Below are positions 44,376 to 54,349 of a DNA stretch of 58,204 nucleotides, in pieces. The notes beneath the pieces were generated by a model, which was not told the DNA's origin, did not search any database, and was given only the letters and a program-made list of their open reading frames with translations. The stretch spans positions 1-58,204 of the forward strand of contig NZ_JQAR01000012.1 of the NCBI RefSeq assembly GCF_001437155.1, written 5' to 3'. The position numbers and the translations under genes were made by a program. How positions within the stretch are numbered: the stretch's first letter is position 1; each line of letters begins with the position of its first letter. Origin of the DNA: Liquorilactobacillus mali (GTDB lineage: Bacteria; Bacillota; Bacilli; Lactobacillales; Lactobacillaceae).

Positions 44376-46082
44376 ATGAAAAGTTTTCAGAAACATCTAT
44401 TGGTAGTTGGATGTTTAATTTCGTTTTCAATACTGTTAGTTCTCCCACAATGTTTTTCCGGTGGAATAATTTTAGGTCCGGATTTTCTATTTCATTACAA
44501 CCGTTTTTATGATACTGCTATGCAAATAAAAAACGGTAACTTTCAATACTTCATCTCTACATACGGGTTTCAACAATCTGGCCGAATTGTTAATGCTTTA
44601 TATGGTCCAATTTTTGCTTATTTACAGGGAATATTATTACTATTATCAAGAACTTGGTATAACTACCAAATCTTTTCGCGCCTTGTTCTAAATATAATTG
44701 CTAGTTTCTCTATGTATTATTTAATGCGCACAGCTCGTATAAAAATTCGAGTAGCAGTTCCGATGGCTTGCTTTTATTTAACGACCTTTTCTATTCAAGA
44801 TTGGACATTTCGCCAAGGATTCACAAGCTGGGGAGCTGCAGTCATCCCATTTGCTTTAATCCCGGCATTCAAGTACATCACTGACCACAAGATAAATAGT
44901 ATTCAACTCGCTTTGTGTGTCTCATTGCTTCTCCAAATTCATGTCCTAAGTACTATTCTTTTGGTGATAACCTACATTCCCTTTTTTACTTATGGACTAT
45001 TAAAATCATCAACGCCAAAAAAAGATATTTTTAAAATCTGTATCGCTATTTTTATCTTTTTGTTGCTGACAATGAATATATGGACCGTTTTACTCGCTGT
45101 TAGTCACTCGAATAACCTAGTATTGCCATTTATAAATAAACAAATGTATTCATACTCTGTTACAGAAATCGGATGCTATTGGCTTTTTACTTCGCTGCCA
45201 CTTACGGCAATAATAGTATTTTTGCTTTATCTGTCCATAAAGAAGTGGCATAGTCATACACCGCTTGCTAAAATCTGCAGTATCAATTTTTTCGTATTTT
45301 CAATTCTTTCTACCAGTATTTTCCCTTGGTACTTGATAATTAAATACAAAATAAGGCCACTCGAAATTTTTCAATTTCCTTTCCGCTTTTTTGTAATTGT
45401 GACGATTTTTGCCTGTGTCTTGTTTGCATACTTTCTGTCAAATCACCTATCCAAGAGTAATAATAATAAAATTTATAGCATTCTATTGCTAATTGTTCTT
45501 GTGGGCCTTTTTCAAACAACTACCTTTGCAAATAAAAAGTATGAGTACTGGACGACCAGTAGTTCCCCTCTTAAGAATCTAGGTATGCTTGTTTTTAATT
45601 CTGAAAATGATAAAAAGATTCACGATTCACTCTATTCGACAGATCTTAATTCAATACTAAAGCTTGTTCAGAAAAAGACTCCTGATTATTTACCAAGTTA
45701 TCATAACAATACCAAAAAAAATTACGCATTGTATAGTCGCTATATTATTTCTGCTAATTCCCATTTTATAAAAAGGGTTCGCAGTAATTCGTTAGTTGTT
45801 ACTTGGTACGCTAAAAAAAGAAAGACGATTAGTGTACCTATAATAAAATACCGTAATACCAAACTAATTTTGAATGGGCAAAAAATAACAGGCAAAAAAC
45901 ACAAGTATCATCTGATAAAGATTGGTACACCTGTTGTGAGACAAAAAAAGGGTAAAAATAAGTTAGTTGTCAGCTATAACGCTGGCAATTGGTTCTTACC
46001 CGTTATGTATATTGTTATAATTACATGGTTTAGCTGCCTAACTTATATTTGGTGGAAACTCTTTAGAAAATTAAAAAAATAA
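44376..46082 (+). CDS. Large polytopic membrane protein, YfhO/GT-C-like
   Basis: This 568-residue protein has about 11 membrane helices in its first 380 residues, a basic extracellular-type domain of about 140 residues, and one C-terminal helix followed by a lysine-rich end. The first loop after helix 1 holds GPDFLFHYNRFYD, where the acidic Asp resembles the catalytic loop of GT-C glycosyltransferases; the layout matches YfhO-like or 6-pyruvoyl-tetrahydropterin-synthase-related membrane annotations in lactobacilli. It may glycosylate a lipid or surface polymer. This is inference from topology. Monocistronic. Confidence 0.7.
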   Translation: MKSFQKHLLVVGCLISFSILLVLPQCFSGGIILGPDFLFHYNRFYDTAMQIKNGNFQYFISTYGFQQSGRIVNALYGPIFAYLQGILLLLSRTWYNYQIFSRLVLNIIASFSMYYLMRTARIKIRVAVPMACFYLTTFSIQDWTFRQGFTSWGAAVIPFALIPAFKYITDHKINSIQLALCVSLLLQIHVLSTILLVITYIPFFTYGLLKSSTPKKDIFKICIAIFIFLLLTMNIWTVLLAVSHSNNLVLPFINKQMYSYSVTEIGCYWLFTSLPLTAIIVFLLYLSIKKWHSHTPLAKICSINFFVFSILSTSIFPWYLIIKYKIRPLEIFQFPFRFFVIVTIFACVLFAYFLSNHLSKSNNNKIYSILLLIVLVGLFQTTTFANKKYEYWTTSSSPLKNLGMLVFNSENDKKIHDSLYSTDLNSILKLVQKKTPDYLPSYHNNTKKNYALYSRYIISANSHFIKRVRSNSLVVTWYAKKRKTISVPIIKYRNTKLILNGQKITGKKHKYHLIKIGTPVVRQKKGKNKLVVSYNAGNWFLPVMYIVIITWFSCLTYIWWKLFRKLKK

Positions 46083-46104
46083 GCAATGGCTTTAATAAAA
46101 AAGA

Positions 46105-46149
46105 ATTGATAAAAATTAGCATGAGCTAACATTATCAATCCTTTTTTTA
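46105..46149. terminator. Terminator between the membrane protein and permease genes
   Basis: ATTGATAA / TTATCAAT with an inner TTAGC-ATGA-GCTAA hairpin is followed by seven T on the plus strand and preceded by A-rich sequence, so it can act on both convergent genes. Confidence 0.75.
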
Positions 46150-46195
46150 TTTTAGTATCAATAGTGAACAAATTAATCTCTTATTTTAAATCCAA

Positions 46196-47638
46196 TTACT
46201 CATTGTCATTGAGTTCACGCTTCCTAAGATGCGGCAGCAAGAATCCGACCCCAAATAAAACAAAGACAGTGATAAAGTTCATTATCAATTGGTGATCGAA
46301 TGACTTAGTTCCGAAATCAGCATCCTGCGGAATGAAACCTAATGTGGCACATACAAACGTAAATAAGAAACACCATCCGCCAACAGTTAATGCAAGTTTA
46401 CGATTCCGAATAAATATATAATCTGAATGAAATTCTTTATCACGCCATCTAATTGCTAAAAATGCAAAAAACACCCAGCACGTTTTATATGGTGAAACTA
46501 TTCCATTGATATTTAACAACCAATTATAGATAGTGTTAATATTTGGTAATGTTCCCGTCAATAATAACAAGAACAAACTCAATCCTGTAGTCATCAGGTA
46601 TGAATTGACTGGTAATCCTTTTTTATTTTTCTTGGTTAACCAACTTGGCATGAACCTATCAGCTACATCTCCTGCAAAAACACGACTTGATGCATCCAAC
46701 AAAACCGCTAATTGTGCCATCATGAAGATTGCTTGTACGACTGCAAAGATATACATTAGAAGCTTGCCTAATCCCAATTCTGCACCGAGCATTGAAAAAG
46801 CATAATATGGACCATTCATCTTGAAATCGTGTGGAATTGCATTCGCATCGAAAAAGACTGCTAATGACAATGTTCCAAAGATAGTTAAAAATGCCGTCAT
46901 TAATGCCAGTAACCACATTGCCTTAGGAAATTCGTGCTTAGGATCACGCATTTGTACTATATATGGAGCCGCCAGTTCGGCACCAGACATTGCAAAAATC
47001 AGTAATCCTGTAGTCGAGAAATATTTCAAACTAAAGTTTGGCATGAATGCTCCCCAATTAAATGGCTGTGTTGCGATACGCGTGCCATGCATCAATGCAT
47101 AACCTGCCAACAAAACAAACAACATTGACATAACAAACATTGCACCGCCACCAATTAGTGACAATATTTCTAAAGAATTTTTAATCGCATTTTCTAATAA
47201 GATAAATATTAGTATTATAGCAAAAGTCAATAAGCCAAATTCAAATGTAGACATCTTATCACCTAAGGTATTGTTTCCCAGAATCATCCAGCTAAATGAA
47301 ACAATTACCGAATTAGAAACATCCACTATATAGGGAACACTTTGAATCCAGTACATCCATGAAGTCCAATACCCTAATGTATCATTACCACCTCGTCTTA
47401 CCCAGGAAGCTAACCCCCCACTTTGATTGTCAAAAGTAAGACTCAGCTGACTGACAATTAGTTCATATGGTATTACATAGGCAAATAGTAGGAAGATCCA
47501 AGATACAACAACAGAAAGTCCTTGATTCTGAAAAGGGTAAAAAATGTTTTCAAAACTAATGATGGTCACGAAATCTAAAAGTGCGATTACCGGCCAACTC
47601 ATGTAGTTCTTTTTGGACTGTAAAAAATTATTAGACAT
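46196..47638 (-). CDS. APC-family amino acid permease
   Basis: This 480-residue protein has 12 predicted membrane helices with APC features: FENIFYPFQNQGLSVVVSW after helix 1, GGLASWVRRGGNDTLGYW, and SGAELAAPYIVQMRDPKHEFPKAM near residue 225. The glutamate/GABA-exchanger subgroup is the closest resemblance, but the amino acid is not determined. The start at 47638 has GGAGGAAT 5-9 nt upstream; the longer frame to 47686 does not. It lies downstream of the leu operon transporter with a gap of 200 bp. Confidence 0.85.
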   Translation of the reverse strand: MSNNFLQSKKNYMSWPVIALLDFVTIISFENIFYPFQNQGLSVVVSWIFLLFAYVIPYELIVSQLSLTFDNQSGGLASWVRRGGNDTLGYWTSWMYWIQSVPYIVDVSNSVIVSFSWMILGNNTLGDKMSTFEFGLLTFAIILIFILLENAIKNSLEILSLIGGGAMFVMSMLFVLLAGYALMHGTRIATQPFNWGAFMPNFSLKYFSTTGLLIFAMSGAELAAPYIVQMRDPKHEFPKAMWLLALMTAFLTIFGTLSLAVFFDANAIPHDFKMNGPYYAFSMLGAELGLGKLLMYIFAVVQAIFMMAQLAVLLDASSRVFAGDVADRFMPSWLTKKNKKGLPVNSYLMTTGLSLFLLLLTGTLPNINTIYNWLLNINGIVSPYKTCWVFFAFLAIRWRDKEFHSDYIFIRNRKLALTVGGWCFLFTFVCATLGFIPQDADFGTKSFDHQLIMNFITVFVLFGVGFLLPHLRKRELNDNE

Positions 47639-47839
47639 GCTTATTCCTCCAAATTTAATTGTTTTATGACGTAAAACAATTATCATTTGGTGGCTTATTC
47701 ATGATTGTAGCTATTTCTGAACACAAAAAAGGTTTCCTCACTTAATCTAAAATCGACTAACTATTAGTCACAATTAAGTATTTTAAAACAAATAGTTAAA
47801 GAAATAAAGAGGGTACTTTTTAGCAGGGACTGTAAAACA

Positions 47840-49189
47840 TTAGTCCACTTCTTGATTATTAGTTTCAGGTCTAAAAAAGTATACAATAATTGCTGCAATG
47901 ACCGCAAAGCTACTTATTACGGTAAAGATCATTATCGTATTTGAGATACTCAGCAGCCATGCAACACCAATTGGCATCCCAACAGTTATTAACTTAGAGA
48001 TTCCGTTCGCAATTCCTGCACCACGAAAACGATACTTAGTAGTAAATAATTCTGAAACATAAACGCCAACAACAGATGCCATCAGCACATAAAAACAAGT
48101 GGTCAATAAAAATCCAAGTATCATAACAATTGTTGGACTAGTCTGACGTGAATAAATAATTCCTAAAACTGCTGCTAAGATAAATGCTGTAACAATTGTT
48201 GGCTTTCTACCAATCCTATCAACTAATTGTGATCCTAAAAATGCACCTGCCGGGGCTCCCATCATCATTACTGTTGTGAACCCTAATGAAGAAACGATAT
48301 TAATTCCTTGCTTGACCAAAAGTGTTGGTACCCAAGAGGTAAACGTATATTGGCAGACAATTGTTGCTGAAACGGCAAAAATTGCAACAAGGAGATTGCG
48401 TCCAAAATGGCTATTAATTTCATCAGCAACCAAGGTACTATTTATCTTGGAATTAATTTGAGCTTTGCCTACTCCTTCATCTTCCATCTCATTTTCAATC
48501 TCATTAATAACGCCTTGAGCTTCTTCCATTCGACCATGCGCAATGCTCCAACGAGGTGATTCAGGTAATTTACGCCGAAAATACCATAAGATTAAAGCAG
48601 ATATTCCAGAGATAATAAACATTATTCTCCATGTAAAATGGGGAATCAACAAGGTACACATCAGCATTGTGATTGGTGCACCACAGTTAGCAATGAATGA
48701 GGTCATTGCACACCACTTTCCACGACTCTTGACTGGTGCAAATTCATTAATCATTGCATATCCGGTAACAATCTCAGTTCCTAATCCAATACTTGCAATC
48801 AGGCGGCAAACAATCAAGAAGTACATGTTGGGTGCAAATGACCCAATCAAGGTAAAAGAACCGAAAACTATTAAGTTAAGCTGGTATGCCTTTTTCCTGC
48901 CAAAAAAGTCACCCACTACTCCTGCAAAAACCGATCCCAAAAACAAGCCGAAGAAACCAACTGCCAGAAAAATTGAATTAAGTTTCAGTGTTGACCAATT
49001 TGTCTCCAACAAGTAGCTGCTTACTCCACTCGCTAAGTAGACATCGATCGCATCTAGAAACATACCGGCTGAAACTAAAACGAAAATCTTATAAAAGGTT
49101 GTTGTTGGCTGTATTTGATTCATTCTTATCTTTAATTGCCTTGCTTTTTTATCATCTTGTATATTCTGTGAATTGATTGCTTCTTCCAT
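47840..49189 (-). CDS. MFS transporter in the leu operon, sugar/organic-acid porter type
   Basis: This 449-residue protein has 12 helices, the MFS signature GVVGDFFGRKKAYQLN between helices 2 and 3, FAPVKSRGKWCAM (PxxxRG), and RKLPESPRW before the long central loop, the pattern of the metabolite:H+ / sialate and aromatic-acid porter group. It starts 14 nt after leuD with GGGGGAAG upstream, so it is the last gene of leuBCD. A transporter here suggests uptake of an acid that feeds LeuCD-LeuB, such as isopropylmalate, or export of an intermediate. That is inference. Confidence 0.85.
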   Translation of the reverse strand: MEEAINSQNIQDDKKARQLKIRMNQIQPTTTFYKIFVLVSAGMFLDAIDVYLASGVSSYLLETNWSTLKLNSIFLAVGFFGLFLGSVFAGVVGDFFGRKKAYQLNLIVFGSFTLIGSFAPNMYFLIVCRLIASIGLGTEIVTGYAMINEFAPVKSRGKWCAMTSFIANCGAPITMLMCTLLIPHFTWRIMFIISGISALILWYFRRKLPESPRWSIAHGRMEEAQGVINEIENEMEDEGVGKAQINSKINSTLVADEINSHFGRNLLVAIFAVSATIVCQYTFTSWVPTLLVKQGINIVSSLGFTTVMMMGAPAGAFLGSQLVDRIGRKPTIVTAFILAAVLGIIYSRQTSPTIVMILGFLLTTCFYVLMASVVGVYVSELFTTKYRFRGAGIANGISKLITVGMPIGVAWLLSISNTIMIFTVISSFAVIAAIIVYFFRPETNNQEVD

Positions 49190-49203
49190 ATATACTTCCC
49201 CCT

Positions 49204-49788
49204 TTATTCAAACACTGGCATGTTTTTTTCGAAGTTTCTTATCTTTTCTTCTTGTTTCAGTGTTAGTTCAATGTCATCTATTCCATCAATAAACTTCTGT
49301 TTCCAGGTTGCATCAATCTCAAATGAATACACGTTATCTTGACAGATCACTTTTTGCTGTGGCAGATCAACTGTAATCTCATCATCAGGTGCTAATTGTG
49401 CCAAAGTATTCCTAGCACTCTGCGGCAAAATAATTGGCAATATTCCATTTTTTGTACAATTCATAAAGAAGATGTCGCTATAACCACCAGCTATTATGAT
49501 TTTTAAACCCCAATCTTTGAGAGCCCATGCAGCATGTTCACGTGAAGAACCACAACCAAAGTTGTCACCGCTGATTAGAATAGTTGCATTTTTACGTTCT
49601 TCCTTATTTAAAATAAAATCTGGATTAGGTGTCCCATCATCTAGAAAGCGCCAGTCGTGAAAGAGATGCTGACCATAACCAACTTTTAAAATGTTCTTCA
49701 AGAATTGTTTTGGAATAATTTGATCTGTATCAATGTTGTTGTTCATCAAAGGGATAGTCGTTCCCTTGTGTATTGTGATTGCTTCCAT
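49204..49788 (-). CDS. leuD: 3-isopropylmalate dehydratase small subunit
   Basis: This 194-residue subunit has [16 protein letters not shown] (residues 15-30) and the substrate loop [17 protein letters not shown]. With LeuC it isomerises 2- to 3-isopropylmalate. I placed the start at ATG 49788, two bases past the leuC stop (TAATATG), with GGAGG upstream; a longer frame to 49926 only shadows the leuC end. Confidence 0.94.
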   Translation of the reverse strand: MEAITIHKGTTIPLMNNNIDTDQIIPKQFLKNILKVGYGQHLFHDWRFLDDGTPNPDFILNKEERKNATILISGDNFGCGSSREHAAWALKDWGLKIIIAGGYSDIFFMNCTKNGILPIILPQSARNTLAQLAPDDEITVDLPQQKVICQDNVYSFEIDATWKQKFIDGIDDIELTLKQEEKIRNFEKNMPVFE

Positions 49789-49789
49789 A

Positions 49790-51175
49790 TTAGATTGCCT
49801 CCTCTTGGCGAATATCAATAAAATGTCCATGAATTGCTGCAGCTGCAACCATTGCTGGACTTGCAAGATGTGTCCTTGCATCTTTTCCTTGCCGACCTTC
49901 AAAGTTACGATTAGTTGTTGAGGCACAATGGATCCCCACTGGAATTTTATCTGGATTCATTGCCAAACATGCCGAACACCCTGGTTCACGCCACTCGCAT
50001 CCTGCATCTTTAAAAATCTGATCAAGCCCCAACCTTTCAGCTTCATTTTTTACTGTTCTTGATCCTGGAACAATCCACGCAGTTACATTTTCAGCGATGT
50101 GATGCCCCTTCATGACTCGTGCAGCTTCTTGAATATCGGCTAAACGGCCATTTGTACATGATCCAATAAAAATCCACTGAATTGGAATATCAGTTGCCTT
50201 AATTGCCGGTTTTAAGTCCATGTAATCATATGCTCGTTGAACATTCATATCTGTAATTTTTGGTAAAGTTGCATTTACTGGAACTGCCATTGAAGGATTA
50301 GTTCCCCACGAAACATAGGGTGCTAGTGTGCTAACATCAAATTCAATTACAGTATCGTAGTCGGTAACATCATCCGTATAGAATTGTTTCCAGTATTCAA
50401 CCGCTTTATCCATATTTTTAGGTGCATATTTGCGGCCTTTCAGATAATCAAAAGTTGTTTGATCTGGGCGCATCATCCCCATCTTTGCTCCACCTTCAAT
50501 TGCCATGTTGCAAATAGTCATCCGATTTTCCATTGATAACTGCTTTACCGTTTCACCAAAGAACTCAACCGCATACCCAGTCCCAAAATCGACACCATTT
50601 TGTGCAATCAAGGCCATGATAATATCCTTTGCAGCAACACCTTCTTGCAATTTGCCATACAAATGGATTCCCATTGTTTTAGGCTTAAGCTGCCAAATTG
50701 TTTGTGTAGCTAGAACATGTTCAACTTCAGAAGTTCCTATTCCAAATGCAATTGAGCCAAATGCTCCATGCGTTGCAGTATGTGAATCTCCGCAAACTAC
50801 GATTTCCCCAGGTTGTGTTAGTCCAAGTTGTGGTCCAATCACATGAACAATTCCTTGATCTTCATTCCCCATATCTGCCAATCTAAGTCCAAATTCTTTA
50901 CAATTTGCTCGAAGTGTCTCAATTTGCTTGCGTGAAATCTGATCTTTAATATTGAAAATATCTTTTGTTGGTACATTATGATCCATCGTTGCAAATGTTC
51001 GATCTGGGCGTCTTACTGTCCGGTTGTTCGTTCTCAACCCCTCAAATGCCTGTGGCGATGTAACTTCATGTACAAGGTGCAGATCCACATAGATTAATTG
51101 CGGTTCTCCTTCTTCCCCACTAACTACATGTTTTTCCCAAAGCTTATCAAATAATGTTTTTCCCATTTTATTCAT
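49790..51175 (-). CDS. leuC: 3-isopropylmalate dehydratase large subunit
   Basis: This 461-residue aconitase-family subunit has the iron-sulfur cysteines in [11 protein letters not shown] and [13 protein letters not shown], plus [20 protein letters not shown]. It binds the 4Fe-4S cluster of the isomerase. The ATG at 51175 overlaps the leuB stop (ATGA); an ATG 9 nt later (51166) has better spacing to GAGAGG and may be used. Confidence 0.95.
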   Translation of the reverse strand: MNKMGKTLFDKLWEKHVVSGEEGEPQLIYVDLHLVHEVTSPQAFEGLRTNNRTVRRPDRTFATMDHNVPTKDIFNIKDQISRKQIETLRANCKEFGLRLADMGNEDQGIVHVIGPQLGLTQPGEIVVCGDSHTATHGAFGSIAFGIGTSEVEHVLATQTIWQLKPKTMGIHLYGKLQEGVAAKDIIMALIAQNGVDFGTGYAVEFFGETVKQLSMENRMTICNMAIEGGAKMGMMRPDQTTFDYLKGRKYAPKNMDKAVEYWKQFYTDDVTDYDTVIEFDVSTLAPYVSWGTNPSMAVPVNATLPKITDMNVQRAYDYMDLKPAIKATDIPIQWIFIGSCTNGRLADIQEAARVMKGHHIAENVTAWIVPGSRTVKNEAERLGLDQIFKDAGCEWREPGCSACLAMNPDKIPVGIHCASTTNRNFEGRQGKDARTHLASPAMVAAAAIHGHFIDIRQEEAI

Positions 51176-52221
51176 CCTCTCAAATTTTCAATTATTTGTT
51201 TTATGACTTTCTTAGTCGTTGCCTTACCTCCAAGATCAGGGGTTACAATACCTGTTTCAATAGTCTGTTCAACTGCCCTCGCAATTCTATCGGCTATCTC
51301 GTACTCAGCAAATGACTCGCGTAGCATCATTTCGATACTTTGAATCATTGAGATTGGATCGGCAATTCCTTTACCAGCAATATCTGGTGCCGAACCATGA
51401 ATTGGTTCATATAAACTCGGTCCATTAACTCCAGTACTCATGGAAGGAATTGTTCCAAGTGATCCCGTTAAAACAGATGCCTCATCACTCAAAATATCTC
51501 CGAACAAGTTTGCCGTGATAACTACATCAAAGGAACTTGGCTGCGTAATAATTTTCATTGCTGCAGCATCAACATAACAGTAATCCACTTCAACTTGCGG
51601 ATATTCATTGCTCATTTTTTGTGCTACTTGACGCCATAACTTCGAGGTAGCTAGAACATTTGCCTTATCCACAACAGTTACATGTTTCTTGCGGTGCATA
51701 CTCATTTCAAAACCTGTATGCATAATTCTTTCGATTTCTTCCACCGTATAACTTGAAGTATCAATTGCTTTATGTTCATCTTTTTTTCTAGGAGTTCCAA
51801 AATATATTCCACTCGTCAGTTCTCGAACAATTACAAAATCGGTATTTTGAATTACTTCTTCTTTGACTGGAGATTTTCTAGCCAGAATTGGATTGATCTT
51901 AGTTGGACGGATATTCGCAAACAATCCCAGTTCGTTTCTGATCGCTAATAATCCTGCTTCTGGTCTGACACTTGCTTTGTCCCACTTAGGACCGCCAATT
52001 GCACTCAATAAGATTGCATCAGAACTCTTGCATCCCTCGATTGTACTTTGTGGTAATGGCTCACCACAGTTATCAATTGCCTCCCCACCAAAATTATATT
52101 TATGTATTTGATATTCAAAATCCGTCCCCTGCCTTGCAGCTTCCAATACCTCAAGTCCTGCGCTCATTATCTCTGGTCCTATATAATCACCTTGTAAAAC
52201 TGCAATTTTTTTTGTTTTCAT
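51172..52221 (-). CDS. leuB: 3-isopropylmalate dehydrogenase
   Basis: This 349-residue enzyme oxidatively decarboxylates 3-isopropylmalate to 2-ketoisocaproate with NAD+. It has [37 protein letters not shown] and [18 protein letters not shown], with [19 protein letters not shown] at the NAD site. It is the first gene after the leader; there is no leuA before or after it in this window. GAGAGGAA precedes the ATG. Confidence 0.95.
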   Translation of the reverse strand: MKTKKIAVLQGDYIGPEIMSAGLEVLEAARQGTDFEYQIHKYNFGGEAIDNCGEPLPQSTIEGCKSSDAILLSAIGGPKWDKASVRPEAGLLAIRNELGLFANIRPTKINPILARKSPVKEEVIQNTDFVIVRELTSGIYFGTPRKKDEHKAIDTSSYTVEEIERIMHTGFEMSMHRKKHVTVVDKANVLATSKLWRQVAQKMSNEYPQVEVDYCYVDAAAMKIITQPSSFDVVITANLFGDILSDEASVLTGSLGTIPSMSTGVNGPSLYEPIHGSAPDIAGKGIADPISMIQSIEMMLRESFAEYEIADRIARAVEQTIETGIVTPDLGGKATTKKVIKQIIENLRG

Positions 52222-52265
52222 TTACTTTATTCCTCTCATTTGCTTTTAATTAATTTTACTCGGAC

Positions 52266-52360
52266 AAAAAAAGCGCCTCATTCAATTAGAATGAGACGCC
52301 TTTCTCTCGAGCCCCATTCCTACAACGGTAAATAGGACTCGACTAATAATGTCAGAGTCC
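52266..52360 (-). promoter_or_regulatory. Leucine-responsive transcription attenuator of leuBCD
   Basis: Downstream of the leader peptide, GGACTC-GAC / GTC-GAGTCC (52335-52360) forms one hairpin; part of it can instead pair with TCGAGCC...CCTA at 52307-52320 (36-nt element to 52342). An 11-bp terminator GCGTCTCATTC / GAATGAGGCGC (52273-52299) is followed by seven T on the minus strand. This is the arrangement of a leader-peptide attenuator: ribosome stalling at Leu codons would favour the alternative pairing and read-through. The exact antiterminator pairing is my inference. Confidence 0.75.
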
Positions 52361-52364
52361 TGGG

Positions 52365-52418
52365 TCATAGTAGTAGGGCAAATTCAATTGTGAAACTATT
52401 ACACATACTATTACTCAT
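52365..52418 (-). CDS. leuL: leu operon leader peptide
   Basis: This 17-residue frame (MSNSMCNSFTIEFALLL) ends in three consecutive CTA codons, a Leu codon, directly before TGA. GGAAGGAG (52427-52434) lies 8 nt upstream of its ATG. Together with the terminator 70 nt further on it forms a leucine attenuator; Leu-rich leaders control leu operons in Lactococcus and enteric bacteria. Translation is not proven but every element is in place. Confidence 0.8.
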   Translation of the reverse strand: MSNSMCNSFTIEFALLL

Positions 52419-52449
52419 GATTAGAACTCCTTCCGTTTAATTTAAGAAT

Positions 52450-52478
52450 AATTTAACGCCATTTACATTGCTTGTCAA
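52450..52478 (-). promoter_or_regulatory. Promoter of the leuL-leuBCD transcript
   Basis: A consensus TTGACA (52473-52478) and TAAATT (52450-52455) with 17-nt spacing lie 32 nt upstream of the leader ATG. Confidence 0.75.
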
Positions 52479-52582
52479 TGATAAATTGAAATAAATCTTA
52501 ATAATAATAAAAAAATTCTCAATTTGTAAAATTTAAAATTATGCTTAAATGATTATTTCACAATAGCACTTTTTCCCTTTAC

Positions 52583-53764
52583 CTATAATTCAATTCCCAA
52601 AAAATGTGCAACTTGCTCAACATCTTTATCTCCACGTCCAGAAATATTAATAATCACAATTTGGTCTTTTCTCATTTTAGGAACAATTTTCACAGCTTCA
52701 GCAACTGCATGGGAACTCTCCAATGCTGGGATTATTCCTTCAGTCTTAGATAACAGAATAAATGCATCAATTGCCTCCTGATCTGTGATTGCATCATATT
52801 GTGCACGTTTCGTATCCTTAAGATAGGCATGTTCCGGTCCGACTCCAGGATAATCAAGTCCTGCAGAAATTGAGTATGCTGGTAACACATTTCCCTTTCC
52901 ATCTTGCAAAACATACGTTTTCATCCCATCAGAAATACCAACTGTTCCGTTTGTCATCGTAGCTGCATTGTCCGGTGTATTGACACCCTTACCAGCCGCT
53001 TCAGCACCAAACAACTTAACTTCAGGATCATCAATAAATTCCGCAAATGCTCCAATGGCATTAGAGCCACCGCCAACGCAAGCAATTATTGCATCTGGGA
53101 GCCGACCTTCTTTCTCCAAAATCTGTTTACGGGCTTCCTTACTAATAACGCTTTGAAAGTCTTTGACAATTGCTGGATAGGGATATGGTCCAACAGCCGA
53201 ACCCAATACATAAAAAGTATCATCTAAATGCTGTGCATAATGACCAAAAGCAGCATCAACTGCATTTTTCAAGGTACCATTACCTTCCTCGACCGAATGA
53301 ACCTTGGCTCCTAATAAATTAATTCTAAAAACATTCAGTTTCTGTCTGCGGACATCCTCCGCTCCCATAAATATCTCACAATCCATGCCAAATTTTGCTG
53401 CCGCTGCTGCGGTTGCTACACCATGCTGTCCCGCACCCGTTTCGGCTATAACCTTTGTTTTACCCATTCGCTTTGCAAGAAGTATCTGTCCTAGCACATT
53501 ATTTAATTTATGAGCTCCTAAATGATTCAAATCTTCTCGCTTTAAATATACTTTTGCTCCACCCAATTTCTCGGTTAATGACTCAGCAAAGTAAAGCGGT
53601 GTTTCACGTCCAGAGTAATCCTTTAAATAATATGCCAACTCCGCTCTGAACTTTTCATCATCCTTATATTTCAGATAGGCATCTTCAAGTTGTTTCAGTG
53701 CTTTTGCAACATCATCAGGTACATATTGTCCACCAAAAATTCCATAATAACCATTGTTTGTCAT
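52583..53764 (-). CDS. trpB: Tryptophan synthase beta subunit, without adjacent alpha subunit
   Basis: This 393-residue PLP enzyme makes tryptophan from indole and serine. Lys86 in [12 protein letters not shown] binds PLP, Glu in [10 protein letters not shown] is catalytic, and [10 protein letters not shown] binds the cofactor phosphate. It is of the TrpB1 type and of normal length. No trpA or other trp gene lies in this window; the next gene is leuB with its own promoter. It has its own attenuator and promoter upstream, so it is controlled as a one-gene trp operon. It may work with a distant TrpA or on imported indole. Confidence 0.94.
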   Translation of the reverse strand: MTNNGYYGIFGGQYVPDDVAKALKQLEDAYLKYKDDEKFRAELAYYLKDYSGRETPLYFAESLTEKLGGAKVYLKREDLNHLGAHKLNNVLGQILLAKRMGKTKVIAETGAGQHGVATAAAAAKFGMDCEIFMGAEDVRRQKLNVFRINLLGAKVHSVEEGNGTLKNAVDAAFGHYAQHLDDTFYVLGSAVGPYPYPAIVKDFQSVISKEARKQILEKEGRLPDAIIACVGGGSNAIGAFAEFIDDPEVKLFGAEAAGKGVNTPDNAATMTNGTVGISDGMKTYVLQDGKGNVLPAYSISAGLDYPGVGPEHAYLKDTKRAQYDAITDQEAIDAFILLSKTEGIIPALESSHAVAEAVKIVPKMRKDQIVIINISGRGDKDVEQVAHFLGIEL

Positions 53765-53792
53765 AATAAAAACTCCTTTTTATTTTTATAAA

Positions 53793-53933
53793 AAGAGAGT
53801 CCCGTTCAAATAAAAAGACTGACAGCACATAACTATGCACCATCAGTCCTTGAATAACTGTATTTGGCATAGACTCTCTTAAAACTACAAAGTAATTAAG
53901 CAAGTCTATGTCCACCAAAAACACTCAACTTGC
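53793..53933 (-). promoter_or_regulatory. Tryptophan transcription attenuator of trpB
   Basis: On the minus strand, after the leader stop, segments pair in mutually exclusive ways: GCAAGT/ACTTGC (53928-53933 with 53900-53905), CATAGACT/AGTCTATG (53903-53910 with 53868-53875), and AAGAGAGTC/GACTCTCTT (53872-53880 with 53793-53801) followed by T5. Inside the last lies a second terminator hairpin GACTGA...TCAGTC (53817-53848) with its own T5. This is the classic 1:2, 2:3, 3:4 layout with an extra nested terminator. Confidence 0.75.
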
Positions 53934-53934
53934 T

Positions 53935-53976
53935 CTAGCTACGCCAAAGTTGCCATTTTTGAATGTTTAAAATCAT
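53935..53976 (-). CDS. trpL: trp leader peptide
   Basis: This 13-residue frame (MILNIQKWQLWRS) has two Trp codons separated by two residues, then TAG, 1-2 nt before the first attenuator segment. AGAAAGG lies 11 nt upstream of its ATG. Stalling at the Trp codons would favour the 2:3 pairing and read-through into trpB. Confidence 0.78.
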   Translation of the reverse strand: MILNIQKWQLWRS

Positions 53977-54012
53977 AATACAGTCATCCTTTCTGTCATT
54001 AATTGTCAATTA

Positions 54013-54040
54013 TTATTACTTTATTCTAATCAAAAGTCAA
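54013..54040 (-). promoter_or_regulatory. Promoter of trpL-trpB
   Basis: TTGACT (54035-54040) and TAATAA (54013-54018) on the minus strand, spaced by 16 nt, lie 36 nt upstream of the leader ATG. Confidence 0.65.
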
Positions 54041-54060
54041 GTGCTTTATCATTTTAAAAA

Positions 54061-54349
54061 TAGACTTGCTTTAACCGTTACATTTGTAAAATGAAAAGTA
54101 AATCTCTACCGATCTGCAATCATCAAAATTATAACATTCTAAACATTCTTCGCTATGCGCCTCGCAGCCACAATTTTTCCTTCCCTAATAATGTCATAAC
54201 TGGTTCGTTAAACAAATGATTGTACACAATACAGTTCTAAATAATGTAATTTCACACCTTTTTATTTACGATTAATTTGTTACAATTATTTTTAATTACA
54301 TGTATGTGATATAATTGGCATATAATATCGAAAGATAGGGGAAAGTTAA
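54061..54349 (+). promoter_or_regulatory. Intergenic region ahead of the glutamine transporter
   Basis: Between the divergent trp promoter and the transporter I see only a TATAAT (54310-54315, preceded by ATGTGA) and a second TATAAT (54321-54326) as likely -10 boxes, and a GGGGAAAG ribosome site just before 54350. No riboswitch, repeat or frame is evident. Confidence 0.4.

Noticed and set aside
52241-52440. T-box riboswitch ahead of leuB
   Set aside because: No AGGGUGGUACCGCG-like antiterminator or specifier loop; a leader peptide with CTA codons, ribosome site and terminator explains the region.
53780-54000. T-box riboswitch ahead of trpB
   Set aside because: No T-box sequence; a short leader with two Trp codons and alternative hairpins fits better.
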